From positions 1 to 38,667 of the forward strand of contig JALOSG010000004.1 in NCBI GenBank assembly GCA_025458665.1: a DNA stretch of 38,667 bases. Reading direction: 5' to 3'. This document shows, in pieces, positions 29,828 through 38,667 of this stretch. Below the pieces are notes generated by a model. That model did no database searches, was not told the origin of the DNA, and saw only the letters and a list, made by a program, of their open reading frames with translations. How positions within the stretch are numbered: the stretch's first letter is position 1; each line of letters begins with the position of its first letter. The position numbers were made by a program, and so were the translations under genes. This stretch comes from Serpentinimonas sp. (GTDB lineage Bacteria > Pseudomonadota > Gammaproteobacteria > Burkholderiales > Burkholderiaceae_C).

Positions 29828-30042
29828 GGTTCGGTCTCGCCGGTGTCGGCGGGCAGCTGGGAGATCAGCGCGTCCAGGCGCTGCCGCGCCGTCTGCAACT
29901 GCTGTCTGAGCTGGTCGCGCTCGGCGCTCAGGGACTGCACCTGCCCACCGAGCAGTTCGTTGGTGCGGTGCAATTCCTCGTGCCGCAGCAGCAAACGCTC
30001 CACGCGGTCGGTGATCTGGTCGATGTAGGTCTGGGCAGCCAT
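29824..30042 (-). CDS. ZapB-like coiled-coil protein (TIGR02449-type)
   Basis: MAAQTYIDQITDRVERLLLRHEELHRTNELLGGQVQSLSAERDQLRQQL…, overlapping the zapA start by 4 nt. Confidence 0.8.
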   Translation of the reverse strand: MAAQTYIDQITDRVERLLLRHEELHRTNELLGGQVQSLSAERDQLRQQLQTARQRLDALISQLPADTGETEP

Positions 30043-30079
30043 GTGGAACCGCATTGTAGGCCGGCGCCGATGGCATGGC

Positions 30080-30085
30080 TACAAT
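30080..30085 (+). promoter_or_regulatory. Putative −10 element (TACAAT) for the riboswitch/B12 operon transcript
   Basis: TACAAT seven nt upstream of the riboswitch start. No strong −35 identified. Confidence 0.45.
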
Positions 30086-30091
30086 GCACGC

Positions 30092-30322
30092 GTTGGTGCT
30101 CGCTGCGTGGTTCTTGCGCAGCAGTTCAACGGGAAGCTGGGGGATGTTCGCCTAGACAGGCGGCATCTAACCAGCGCTGCCCCCGCAACGGTAAGTGGAC
30201 GGGTTTTGCGTGTGCCCTGGCGCCCGCAGTACCCCGCTTTCATCTCACCGCCACTGGCGCCTGCACAGGTGCTGGGAAGGCGATGAAGGTAGATCCACCA
30301 GCCCGGATACCGGCCAACAAGG
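30092..30322 (+). promoter_or_regulatory. Cobalamin (AdoCbl-class) riboswitch
   Basis: Core GCGCTGCCCCCGCAACGGTAAG and 3' B12-box AGCCCGGATACCGGCC, upstream of a TonB receptor and cob/btu genes. Confidence 0.95.
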
Positions 30323-30416
30323 TGGTGGTGCGTCTGCATGTCTGTGCAGAGGTGCCTCCGTAACGTCCATGCACTGTCGGGGAAGGCGGTGAGGACAGCT
30401 TTGCCAGGTGTTTTTT

Positions 30417-32376
30417 ATGAAATCCGTACTTCGGAGGTTGCCCCTTGGTGTGCAAGCCTCGCTGGGTGCTGCGCGCCCGAAACTGGTCTGGTCTTTTTCG
30501 CCATATCTCCGCTCTGCGCGGCCCCTGAGGTGGGCGGCTGCGTCGCTGTGCATGCTTGGGGCCAGCGGTGCTGCGTTGGCCCAAAGCTCAGCCCTGCAGC
30601 CGGGTATGCTCCCGCCCACCATGGTGACCGCCACGCGGTTTGCCGAGCCGCTGGCCACGCTGCCTCTGGGGGTGAGCATCATCACCGCAGAGGAAATCCG
30701 GGTCTCGGGTGCCACCACCGTGAACGAGGCAGTCATGCGGCTGCTGGGTGTGCCGGGTCGGCAGGACTTGTATGGCGGTGGCGATTACAACCTGGACCTG
30801 CGCGGATTCGGTTCTACCGCGGACTCCAACCAGGTCGTCGTGCTCGATGGGGTGCGGCTGAACGAGGCGGATCTTGGCGGAACCCGTCTGGCAGGCATCA
30901 ACATCGACACCGTGGAACGCATCGAGGTGCTCCGCGGAAACGGCGCCGTTCTGTATGGTGAGGGCGCCACTGGCGGCGTGATTGTCATCACGACCAAGGC
31001 CGGCAACGGCACAGAGCGGAGGAACACGGCTTCGCTCTACACCGCGTTGGGTAGCTACGACACACAGGAACTGCGGGCCAGCGCGACATTGGCCGCCGGC
31101 GGGTTCTCCGTCGATGTGGCGGCTCAGGACCGGCGCAGCGACAACCACCGCGACAACTTCAATTCCAGCACCGATGGCGTGGCCCGGCGCCTTGAGCTTT
31201 GCCGAGTATTTGCAGAACCCGCAGCAGACCAACCGACCCAACGACTTTGCTTCCATCCGCAACGAGCGCAGTGGGGCGTTTGCGGAGTGGCTGGTGGGCA
31301 ACTGGCAACTGGGTGTGGACGCCAGCTACCGAGAGAAGAGCCTGCGATCGTTTCAGGGTTCGCTGTTCGGCTATGACATTGACGCACAGACCCTGAGCCT
31401 CAAGGGGCGCCACACCCGCCAGGTGGGCACGGGAAGCAACGCGCTGGTGCTGGGGCACGACGCGAACCGCTGGGCACGGCTCCAGACCTCGGGGTCTACC
31501 GCGCGGCAAAAGACCGAGGCGTGGTATGGCAGGAACGACTACACCTGGGCTTCCGGGACGCGCCTGTCGGTAGGGGCGCGAACCGAGCGGCTGGACAAGG
31601 CGGCCACGTCGGGCGCCAGCGTGTTGAACGACCGCCTGACAGCCTGGGATTTCGGCGTGGCCCAGCCACTGGGGACCGGACAGCAGGTCTGGGTGCGCGT
31701 GGGGTCGAGCTTTCGCCTGGCCAACGTGGATGAGTTCAGCTTTGTGACACCGGGGGTCTCGTTGCTGCCTCAGGAGTCCCGCGACGTGGAGGCCGGATGG
31801 CGCTTGGGGCTTGCTCCCTACCGCGTGGAATTGCGGGCTTACCGGAGTCGCCTGACGAATGAAATTGGCTACGATCCTGCTGCGGTGGGTCCGGCATCGG
31901 CCTTTGGCTTCGATGGCGCCAACGTGAACTTCGATCCCACCACACGCAGCGGTCTGGAAGCAGACGCGCAATGGGAAGTTGGCCCGGAGCTCAGCGTGGG
32001 TGTTCGCGCTGGATGGCGCAAATCGGTGTTTCGCTCGGGCCCGTATGCGGGTCGGGATGTGCCACTGGCACCGCGCCGTACGTTGGCCTTGCGCGCGGAC
32101 TGGGCGCCCGCTGCCGGCCACCGCGTCAGTGGAGGGGTGAACTGGGTCAGTTCGCAGGCCCCCACCTTCACCAACCAGTGCCGGATCCCGTCCTACACCA
32201 CGGTGGATGCCCGTTACAGCGTACAGGTGCGCAAAGCAGAGTTGTCGCTGGGAGTGGCCAACCTGTTTGACCGCAACTACTTCACGCAGGCGTTTGGCTG
32301 TGCCGGGAGCAACGCAACTTCGCTGTACCCCGAACCGGGCCGCACCTTCACCGCTGCGGTGCGCGTACAGTTCTGA
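30417..32376 (+). pseudogene. btuB: TonB-dependent vitamin B12 receptor (BtuB-like), disrupted reading frame
   Basis: Plug domain (TMVTATRFAEPLATLPLGVSIITAEEIRVSGATTVNEAVMRLLGVPG…) is in frame 3 up to ~31180. The β-barrel (…PGALSFAEYLQNPQQTNRPNDFASIRNERSGAF…GRTFTAAVRVQF) continues in frame 1 from ~31183. Confidence 0.85.
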
Positions 32377-32384
32377 CCACCACC

Positions 32385-33206
32385 ATGACCCTGCCCGGCC
32401 CGCAGCGCATCGTCTGCCTCACCGAAGAAACCACAGAGTGGCTTTACCTGCTGGGGCAGGAAAGCCGCATCGTGGGCATTTCGGGTTACACGGTGCGCCC
32501 GCGCCGGGCGCGGCAGGAGAAGCCGAAGGTCAGTGCGTTTCTCAGTGCCAAGGTCGACAAGATTCTGGCGCTGGAACCCGACTGCGTGTTCGGCTTCTCC
32601 GATTTGCAGGCCGATATTGCAGCCCAGCTGATCCGGGCGGGTGTGCAGGTCACGGTGTTCAACCAGCGCAGCATCGACGAGATTTTTTCCATGCTCTACC
32701 AGGTGGCCGCCATGGTGGGTTGTGCCGACGCCGGGCTGGCGCACATGGCGCAGTGGCGCGCCCGCATGGACACTATTCGCGCCAGCGTGGCCGAGCGCGT
32801 GGCGGCAGGACAGCGCAGGCCGCGGGTGTACTTTGAGGAATGGGACGAACCGCGCATCAGCGCCATACGCTGGGTGTCCGAACTGGTGCAGTTGGCCGGA
32901 GGGCAGGACATTTTCCCGGAGCTGGCGCGCGAGCCTATGGGGAAGCAGCGCATCCTGCCCAACGACGACTTGCTGCTGCAGCGCAACCCCGACATCGTGA
33001 TCGGCTCCTGGTGCGGCAAGAAATTCCGCGCAGAAAACGTGGCGGCCCGACCCGGCTGGGAGGCGGTGAATGCGGTGCGAGACGCGCAGTTGTTCGAGGT
33101 GAAATCGGCCGACATTCTTCAGCCCGGACCCGCTGCACTGACCGATGGGTTGGAGCAGCTGCACGCCATTGTGGCGCGCTGGATGGACCAGTATGGCGCC
33201 GCTTGA
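32385..33206 (+). CDS. Cobalamin/periplasmic-binding-like protein (BtuF-superfamily) lacking an obvious signal peptide
   Basis: MTLPGPQRIVCLTEETTEWLYLLGQESRIVGISGYTVRP…LALEPDCVFGFSDLQADIAAQLIRAGVQVTVFNQRSIDEI; COG0614-like. Confidence 0.85.
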   Translation: MTLPGPQRIVCLTEETTEWLYLLGQESRIVGISGYTVRPRRARQEKPKVSAFLSAKVDKILALEPDCVFGFSDLQADIAAQLIRAGVQVTVFNQRSIDEIFSMLYQVAAMVGCADAGLAHMAQWRARMDTIRASVAERVAAGQRRPRVYFEEWDEPRISAIRWVSELVQLAGGQDIFPELAREPMGKQRILPNDDLLLQRNPDIVIGSWCGKKFRAENVAARPGWEAVNAVRDAQLFEVKSADILQPGPAALTDGLEQLHAIVARWMDQYGAA

Positions 33207-33807
33207 TGCCCCGTCTGGCGCGTTGCGCGTGGCACAGAGCGAGCTGTTGCTGGGTGGCCAGCGCAGTGGCAAATCGCGCAGGGCTGAAATGCTGGCGCGC
33301 GCATGGCTGGATGGCGCCAGTGGCCGCTCGGTGGTGTTCGTGGCCACCGCCACCGCCGGAGACGAGGACATGCGCCAGCGCATTGCACGCCACCGGCAAG
33401 ACCGAGCGCGGTATCTGCCCGAAGCGCTCACGGTGGAAGCTGCGCAGGATATGCCTGCAGCTTTGTTGCAGCATGCTGCGCCACACACGCTGCTGGTGGT
33501 GGATTGCCTGACGTTGTGGCTCACGCACCACCTCATGCCGGCGGAGGGTGCCGGCACTTGGGGCGCCGATGTGCTTTCAGCCCGTGCCCAGGACCTCGCG
33601 GCGCACCTGCTGAATGCGCTGCCAAAGCTGTCTGGCCCGGTAGTGCTGGTGAGCAATGAAACCGGCCTGGGTGTGGTGCCGCTGGGCCGCGAGGTACGGA
33701 TCTGGGTGGACGAACTGGGCCGCCTGAACCAGGCCGTGGCCGCACAGGTGGAGCGCGTCACGCTCATGGTGGCGGGCTGCCCGCTGGTGGTGAAGGGGCA
33801 GGCATGA
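33193..33807 (+). CDS. cobU: Bifunctional adenosylcobinamide kinase / adenosylcobinamide-phosphate guanylyltransferase
   Basis: SELLLGGQRSGKSRRAEMLA P-loop; TATAGDEDMRQRIARHRQDR; LVVDCLTLWLTHHL; VSNETGLGVVPLGR. Start ATG 33193. Confidence 0.95.
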   Translation: MAPLDAPSGALRVAQSELLLGGQRSGKSRRAEMLARAWLDGASGRSVVFVATATAGDEDMRQRIARHRQDRARYLPEALTVEAAQDMPAALLQHAAPHTLLVVDCLTLWLTHHLMPAEGAGTWGADVLSARAQDLAAHLLNALPKLSGPVVLVSNETGLGVVPLGREVRIWVDELGRLNQAVAAQVERVTLMVAGCPLVVKGQA

Positions 33808-34772
33808 AGTTTCCCGGCAACAAGCGCCTGCGCGCCAGTCTGGCTTCCCGGCTGCCTGCCTGCGTTGCGGTGGCCCTGCTGTGGGCCGTTCCGCTCGCCG
33901 TCCAGGCCAACCCGGCAGCACTGGCTGCACCGGCTGCAGGCTCCGGCCCCGCGCTTGTTCGCATCACCGACGACCTCGGCCGGGTCCATCAGTTCGACCA
34001 GCGCCCGCAGCGCATCGTCAGCCTGTTGCCCTCGCTCACGGAAACCGTGTGTGCGCTGAACGCCTGCCAGCAGCTGGTGGGCGTGGACGATTACTCCAAT
34101 TGGCCTGCCGAGGTGCAGCGTCTGCCCCGGCTGGGTGGCGGCATCGATGCCAACCCGGAGCGGGTGCTGGCCCTGCAGCCCGACGTGGTGCTGGTGGCCA
34201 GTTCCTCGCGGGCCTTGCCGCGCTTGCAGGCCCTGGGCCTGAAGGTGCTGGCGCTGGAGCCCAAGACCCAGGCCGACGCCCAGCGCGTGTTCCTGCAGGT
34301 GGCCGCTTTGCTGTCCGTTCCACAGGCCGATGCTGCTGCCCGCTGGCAGGCCATGGACGCCGAGGTGTCCGCCATCACCGGTGCGTGGCGGGCGACCCGT
34401 GCACCGAGTGCCCCGCCGGTCAAGGTGTATTTCGAAGTGAACAGCGCGCCCTACGCGGCCGCGCCGTCCTCTTTCATTGGCCAGATGCTGGCGCGCTTCG
34501 GGGTGCAGAACATCGTGCCCGAGGGTCTGGGGCCGTTCCCGCGCATCAACCCCGAACTGGTGGTGCGTGCTCAGCCCGACGTGATCATGGTGAGCGATCG
34601 CAACCCCCAGGGCATGGCGCAGCGCCCGGGCTGGCACAGCGTTCCCGCCGTGCGGCTGCAGCGCGTTTGCCTGTTCAGCCCGGAGCAGGGCGATGTGCTG
34701 GTGCGCCCCGGTCCGCGCATGGCCGAGGCGGCCCAACTGCTGTCCGACTGCCTGAAGGCGCAGGTGCCATGA
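33804..34772 (+). CDS. btuF: Vitamin B12 ABC transporter substrate-binding protein
   Basis: Signal peptide, then VRITDDLGRVHQFDQRPQRIVSLLPSLTETVCALNACQQLVGVDDYSNWP…; overlaps the cobU stop (ATGA). Confidence 0.9.
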   Translation: MKFPGNKRLRASLASRLPACVAVALLWAVPLAVQANPAALAAPAAGSGPALVRITDDLGRVHQFDQRPQRIVSLLPSLTETVCALNACQQLVGVDDYSNWPAEVQRLPRLGGGIDANPERVLALQPDVVLVASSSRALPRLQALGLKVLALEPKTQADAQRVFLQVAALLSVPQADAAARWQAMDAEVSAITGAWRATRAPSAPPVKVYFEVNSAPYAAAPSSFIGQMLARFGVQNIVPEGLGPFPRINPELVVRAQPDVIMVSDRNPQGMAQRPGWHSVPAVRLQRVCLFSPEQGDVLVRPGPRMAEAAQLLSDCLKAQVP

Positions 34773-35800
34773 CCCTATCCCGTTCCGAGCCGCATCCTGA
34801 GGCTGGCCCCAGCAGGCGCCAGCGTTCACCTGCCGCTCTGGCACTGTGCCTGTTGCTGGCGGCGTTGGCGCTGGGCGTGCTGGCGCTGGGCGTGGGCAGC
34901 ACGGGCTTCGAGCCAATATGGCGCATGTGGCAAGACCCGCTGTCGGCGCAGATCGTCCACGACATTCGCGCACCCCGTACCCTGGGCGCCTTTGCCGCTG
35001 GCGCTTTGCTGGGTCTGGCAGGGGCGGTGGCGCAGGGGCTGTTCCGCAATCCGCTGGCCGATCCTTTTTTGCTGGGCAGCGCCTCGGGCGCTTCGGTGGG
35101 CGTGGCGGCGGCGCTGGCGGGCTGGGGTCTGTCGCCGCTGGCGGCAGGCTGGGCCTTGCGTCTGGGGCTTACTGGCGCTGCTTTTGTGGGGGCGGTGCTG
35201 GCGGTGTTGCTTACCCTGGTGCTGGCGCGCGGCGTGCAGCAGACCCTGCGCCTGCTGCTTGCCGGCGTGGTGGTGGGCGTGGTGCTCGGGGCGGTGACAT
35301 CGCTGATCACCCTGAGTGCGCCCGACACGCTGCAGGCCATGCAGGCCTTCATGCTGGGTTCCACCGCTTTCGTAGGCTGGCCGGCCGTGTGGCTCATGGT
35401 GCTGGTGTGGTGCGGGTGTACCGCGGTGGCCTGGGCGCTGGCGCGCCTGCTCGATGGCCTGGTGCTGGGCGAGGACAGTGCCGCCAGCCTGGGCCTGCCG
35501 GTGGCGCCGCTGCGGGCCGCGCTGGTGGCCGTGATGGCACTGGCCACTGGCGCCGCTGTAGCGCAGACGGGCTTGATTGCATTCGTCGGGCTGGCCGCGC
35601 CGCATCTGGTGCGCTCGCTGGTGGCTGCCGGACATGGCTGGCTGGTGCTGCTTTCGGGCCTCATGGGCGGGTTATTGCTGCTGGTGGCCGATGCGCTGGC
35701 CCGCGCCGTGGTGTCGCCGGAAGAGTGGCCCGTGGGCGTGCTCACGGCGCTGCTGGGCGGCGGCTATCTGTTGTGGCTCATGCACCGGCGGGCAGCGTGA
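34769..35800 (+). CDS. btuC: FecCD-family ABC transporter permease (BtuC-like)
   Basis: DIRAPRTLGAFAAGALLGLAGAVAQGLFRNPLADPFLLGSASGASVGVA. Start at 34769 overlaps the btuF stop. Confidence 0.93.
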   Translation: MTLSRSEPHPEAGPSRRQRSPAALALCLLLAALALGVLALGVGSTGFEPIWRMWQDPLSAQIVHDIRAPRTLGAFAAGALLGLAGAVAQGLFRNPLADPFLLGSASGASVGVAAALAGWGLSPLAAGWALRLGLTGAAFVGAVLAVLLTLVLARGVQQTLRLLLAGVVVGVVLGAVTSLITLSAPDTLQAMQAFMLGSTAFVGWPAVWLMVLVWCGCTAVAWALARLLDGLVLGEDSAASLGLPVAPLRAALVAVMALATGAAVAQTGLIAFVGLAAPHLVRSLVAAGHGWLVLLSGLMGGLLLLVADALARAVVSPEEWPVGVLTALLGGGYLLWLMHRRAA

Positions 35801-36600
35801 TGCTGGAGGCACGCAATCTCTCGGTGTCCCTGGGTACAGGGCGTTTGCGGCGGCAGGTGCTTTGCGGCCTGAACGTCGAAGTATCCGCAGGGCGCTGGAC
35901 CTGTGTGCTTGGCCCCAACGGGTCGGGCAAATCTACCTTGCTCAAAACACTGGCGGGTGTGTGGCATGCGGGGGGCGTTGGGGCTGGCGCCCAGGTGCAA
36001 GGCGACGTGTTGCTGCGGGGTGCTCCGTTGTCCCGCCTGCCGGCGCGCCAGCGCGCACAGACCGTGGCCTGGCTGGCGCAGGGCGAGCCGGAGGCCACCG
36101 CCAACGACCTGTCGGCCTACGACGTGGCCATGCTGGGCCGCCTGCCACACCGGGGTTGGCTGGCCGCCCCGGGGCCGCAAGACCACGCTGCGGTGGAGCA
36201 GGCGCTGCGCCGTACCCACGCCTGGGACTGGCGCCACAGGCCGCTGGGCGCCTTGTCGGGCGGCGAGCGCCAGCGAGTGCTGCTGGCCCGCTTGCTGGCG
36301 GTGCAGGCCAGCGTGCTGCTCATGGACGAACCCATTGCCAACCTGGACCCCCCGCACCAGGCCGACTGGCTGCGGCTGGTGCGCGATTTGGTGAAGCAAG
36401 GCCACACGGTGGTGAGCGTGCTGCACGATGTGAGTCTGGCTCTGCTGGCCGATGATCTGGTATTGCTGCGCCAGGGAGTGGTACACCATGCGGGCCCCAG
36501 CCACAGCGAAGCCGCCCGCGCAGCCATTGAATCCGTGTTCGACCACCGCCTTCGCCTCGTGCGCACGGAGGAGGGCGGCTGGGTGGCGGCCCCCTGCTGA
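35800..36600 (+). CDS. btuD: ABC transporter ATP-binding protein (BtuD-like)
   Basis: VLGPNGSGKSTLLKTLAG; ALSGGERQRVLLARLLAVQASVLLMDEPIANLD. TGATG overlap with btuC. Confidence 0.93.
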   Translation: MLEARNLSVSLGTGRLRRQVLCGLNVEVSAGRWTCVLGPNGSGKSTLLKTLAGVWHAGGVGAGAQVQGDVLLRGAPLSRLPARQRAQTVAWLAQGEPEATANDLSAYDVAMLGRLPHRGWLAAPGPQDHAAVEQALRRTHAWDWRHRPLGALSGGERQRVLLARLLAVQASVLLMDEPIANLDPPHQADWLRLVRDLVKQGHTVVSVLHDVSLALLADDLVLLRQGVVHHAGPSHSEAARAAIESVFDHRLRLVRTEEGGWVAAPC

Positions 36601-36670
36601 ACCACGTTGGAACTGCCACCGCTGCACCCCAGCTATCTGATCCACTCTGCTTATTCCTACCAGCCATTCC

Positions 36671-37843
36671 ATGAACCCCACCGAATTCCAGCCCACCGCC
36701 TTCTCTGCCGTGCCAGTCGGCTTCAAACTCCCCACCCTCATCGACCTGACCGACCCCGACCTGTCCCAGCGCCTGCAGGCACGGCTGGACAACAAAACCA
36801 AGCCCGTGGGGTCCCTGGGTCGGCTGGAGGCGCTGGCTGTGCGCTTGGGCCTCATTCTGGGCACCTTGCGCCCGGAACTGCACCACCCGCAAATGGTGGT
36901 GTTTGCCGCCGATCACGGCCTCGCTGCCCACGGCGTTTCGGCCTACCCCAGCGATGTCACCTGGCAGATGGTGAGCAACTTTCTGGCGGGCGGTGCCGCC
37001 GTGAGCGTGCTCGCGCGCCAGCATGGCCTGGCGCTCACTGTGGTGGATTGCGGCGTGCGCCACGACTTCCCCGCCCACCCGCAGCTGCAGGCACGCAAGG
37101 TGGCACCGGGTACGCAGGACATGCTGCAGGCCATGGCCATGACACCGCGCCAGTGCGCACAGGCCCTGCAGCACGGCATGGACCTGGTGCGCGAGTTGCC
37201 CGGCAACGTGCTGTTACTGGGTGAGATGGGCATAGGCAACACCTCTGCAGCTTCCTTGTTGCTGGCCCAGCTCACAGGCAGGGATCTGGCCGACTGCACC
37301 GGCGCAGGCACAGGCCTGACCGAGGCCGGCTTGCAAGCCAAGCTGCAGGTGCTGCGCGGGGTGCAGCAGCGCCACCAGAAGGATCTGGATGCCGCGCGCG
37401 CCAGTGGGCTCCTGAAGCCCGAGGCGTGGGGCGGTACCGGTGCGGGCGTGGTAGCGCGCCACGAGGCGGCCGCGCTGTTCACGCTGGCCTCGCTGGGTGG
37501 GCTGGAGGTGGCCACCATGGTGGGCGCTGTCCTGCAGGCCGCGTTCGAGCGCAAGGTGATTCTGGTGGATGGATTCATCGCTTCGGCGGCCGTCATGGCG
37601 GCGGCGGCGCTGCGCCCGCAGGTGCTGCAGCGCTGCGTGTTTGCGCACCGCTCCAGCGAGCATGCGCACGGCCTGTTGCTGGAACACCTCAAGGCCGAAC
37701 CGCTGCTCGATTGGGGCTTGCGCCTGGGTGAGGGCTCTGGGGCGGCGCTGGCGTGGCCGCTGGTGGCATCGGCCAGCCGCATCCTCATCGAGATGGCCAG
37801 TTTCGAGGACGCGGGCGTATCCCGCCAGGCCAGCGGAGCCTAG
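36671..37843 (+). CDS. cobT: Nicotinate-nucleotide--dimethylbenzimidazole phosphoribosyltransferase
   Basis: DNKTKPVGSLGRLEALAVRLGLI; FAADHGLAAHGVSAYPSDVTWQMV; LLGEMGIGNTSAASLLL; VDGFIASAAVMAA. Confidence 0.95.
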   Translation: MNPTEFQPTAFSAVPVGFKLPTLIDLTDPDLSQRLQARLDNKTKPVGSLGRLEALAVRLGLILGTLRPELHHPQMVVFAADHGLAAHGVSAYPSDVTWQMVSNFLAGGAAVSVLARQHGLALTVVDCGVRHDFPAHPQLQARKVAPGTQDMLQAMAMTPRQCAQALQHGMDLVRELPGNVLLLGEMGIGNTSAASLLLAQLTGRDLADCTGAGTGLTEAGLQAKLQVLRGVQQRHQKDLDAARASGLLKPEAWGGTGAGVVARHEAAALFTLASLGGLEVATMVGAVLQAAFERKVILVDGFIASAAVMAAAALRPQVLQRCVFAHRSSEHAHGLLLEHLKAEPLLDWGLRLGEGSGAALAWPLVASASRILIEMASFEDAGVSRQASGA

Positions 37844-37845
37844 CC

Positions 37846-38667
37846 GTGCAGCCCGTGAAGCACTTCCTGCTGGCGGTGCAGTTTTTCACCCGCGTACCGG
37901 TCACAGGCCGCCTGGCCGCCTGGGTGGGTTACAGCCCGGCCATGTTGCAGGCCAGCGCGGCCTATTTCCCGGCGGTGGGCTGGCTGGTGGGCGGCGCCAC
38001 CGCGCTGCTTCTGTACGGGCTGCTGCTGGCGTTGCCCCCTGTGGCCGTGGCGCCCGCCAGCGCATGGGTGGCGGCGGTGTTGTCCACCGCGTTCGGGCTG
38101 TTGCTCACCGGAGCGTTCCACGAGGACGGTCTGGCCGATCTGGCCGATGGCCTGGGCGGCAGCCTTAACCGCGACCGCGCTCTGGAGATCATGAAAGACT
38201 CGCGCATAGGCACGTTTGGCGCTGCCGCGCTGGGCATGGCGTTGCTGGCCAAGGTGGCCTTGCTGGCGGTGCTGGCGCAGGTGCAGCCCCTGCTGGCCGT
38301 GCTGGGTTTGTTCGGCGCGCATGTGGTCTCTCGCACCATGCCGCTGCTGGTCATTGCCCTGCTGCGGCATGTGGAGCAGCCAGGCTCGCGTTCCAAGCCG
38401 CTGGCCGACCGCATCACGGTTCCGGCGCTGGCCCTGGGCCTGCTGCAGTGCGCGTTCACGCTGGTGCTGCTGGCGTGGCTGGGGCCGCAGTGGGCAGGGC
38501 CTGTGGCCGGCTGGCCATGGTGGGGCGCCGGCACGCTGCTGGCCCTGCTGGGCGCAGCGGCGGTGGCTTGGCGCCTCAAAGTGCGCTTGCAAGGCTTCAC
38601 CGGGGACGGGCTGGGCGCCACCCAGCAAGTGGCCGAGGTGGCATTCCTGCTGGGACTGGCGTTGTGC
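37846..38667 (+). CDS. cobS: Adenosylcobinamide-GDP ribazoletransferase, 3' end beyond window
   Basis: Open frame from GTG 37846 to the window edge (absent from the supplied ORF track because it has no stop). VQPVKHFLLAVQFFTRVPV…; FHEDGLADLADGLGGSLNRDRALEIMKDSRIGTFGAAAL is diagnostic. Confidence 0.93.
   Translation, partial: MQPVKHFLLAVQFFTRVPVTGRLAAWVGYSPAMLQASAAYFPAVGWLVGGATALLLYGLLLALPPVAVAPASAWVAAVLSTAFGLLLTGAFHEDGLADLADGLGGSLNRDRALEIMKDSRIGTFGAAALGMALLAKVALLAVLAQVQPLLAVLGLFGAHVVSRTMPLLVIALLRHVEQPGSRSKPLADRITVPALALGLLQCAFTLVLLAWLGPQWAGPVAGWPWWGAGTLLALLGAAAVAWRLKVRLQGFTGDGLGATQQVAEVAFLLGLALC

Noticed and set aside
32277-34973. 898-aa minus-strand ORF over the B12 operon
   Set aside because: Antisense to cobU/btuF and others, low-complexity translation; not credible as a gene.

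Overview
This is a GC-rich, chromosomal-looking window. Gene content suggests a betaproteobacterium, probably Burkholderiales/Comamonadaceae, but that is an inference. No transposase, integrase, phage module or CRISPR array was seen. In order it contains: a tRNA-Ser(GGA) with terminator; DUF2237, SPFH and NfeD genes; an Orn/Lys/Arg decarboxylase; a YdcH-like protein; fabI divergent from a yejABEF-type peptide ABC transporter; DUF2189 and DUF2788 genes and an orphan GspE/PilB-like ATPase with a novel-looking N-terminus; a minus-strand acyl-CoA catabolic cluster (HAD, enoyl-CoA hydratase, Crp/Fnr, APH-type kinase, acyl-CoA dehydrogenase); a FimV-like protein with a perfect 24-bp tandem repeat; a D-2-hydroxyacid dehydrogenase, an MFS transporter and a ThDP enzyme; a SWIB-domain protein with a histone-H1-like Lys/Ala tail; rraA and TauE/SafE; zapB-like/zapA followed by a 6S RNA; and a cobalamin-riboswitch-led B12 uptake/salvage operon (btuB-like, SBP-like, cobU, btuF, btuC, btuD, cobT, partial cobS). 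The items most worth follow-up are the kinase plus acyl-CoA dehydrogenase cluster (possible 4-hydroxyacid catabolism), the frame-disrupted btuB-like receptor under the riboswitch, and a signal-peptide-less B12-binding-like protein inside the B12 operon.
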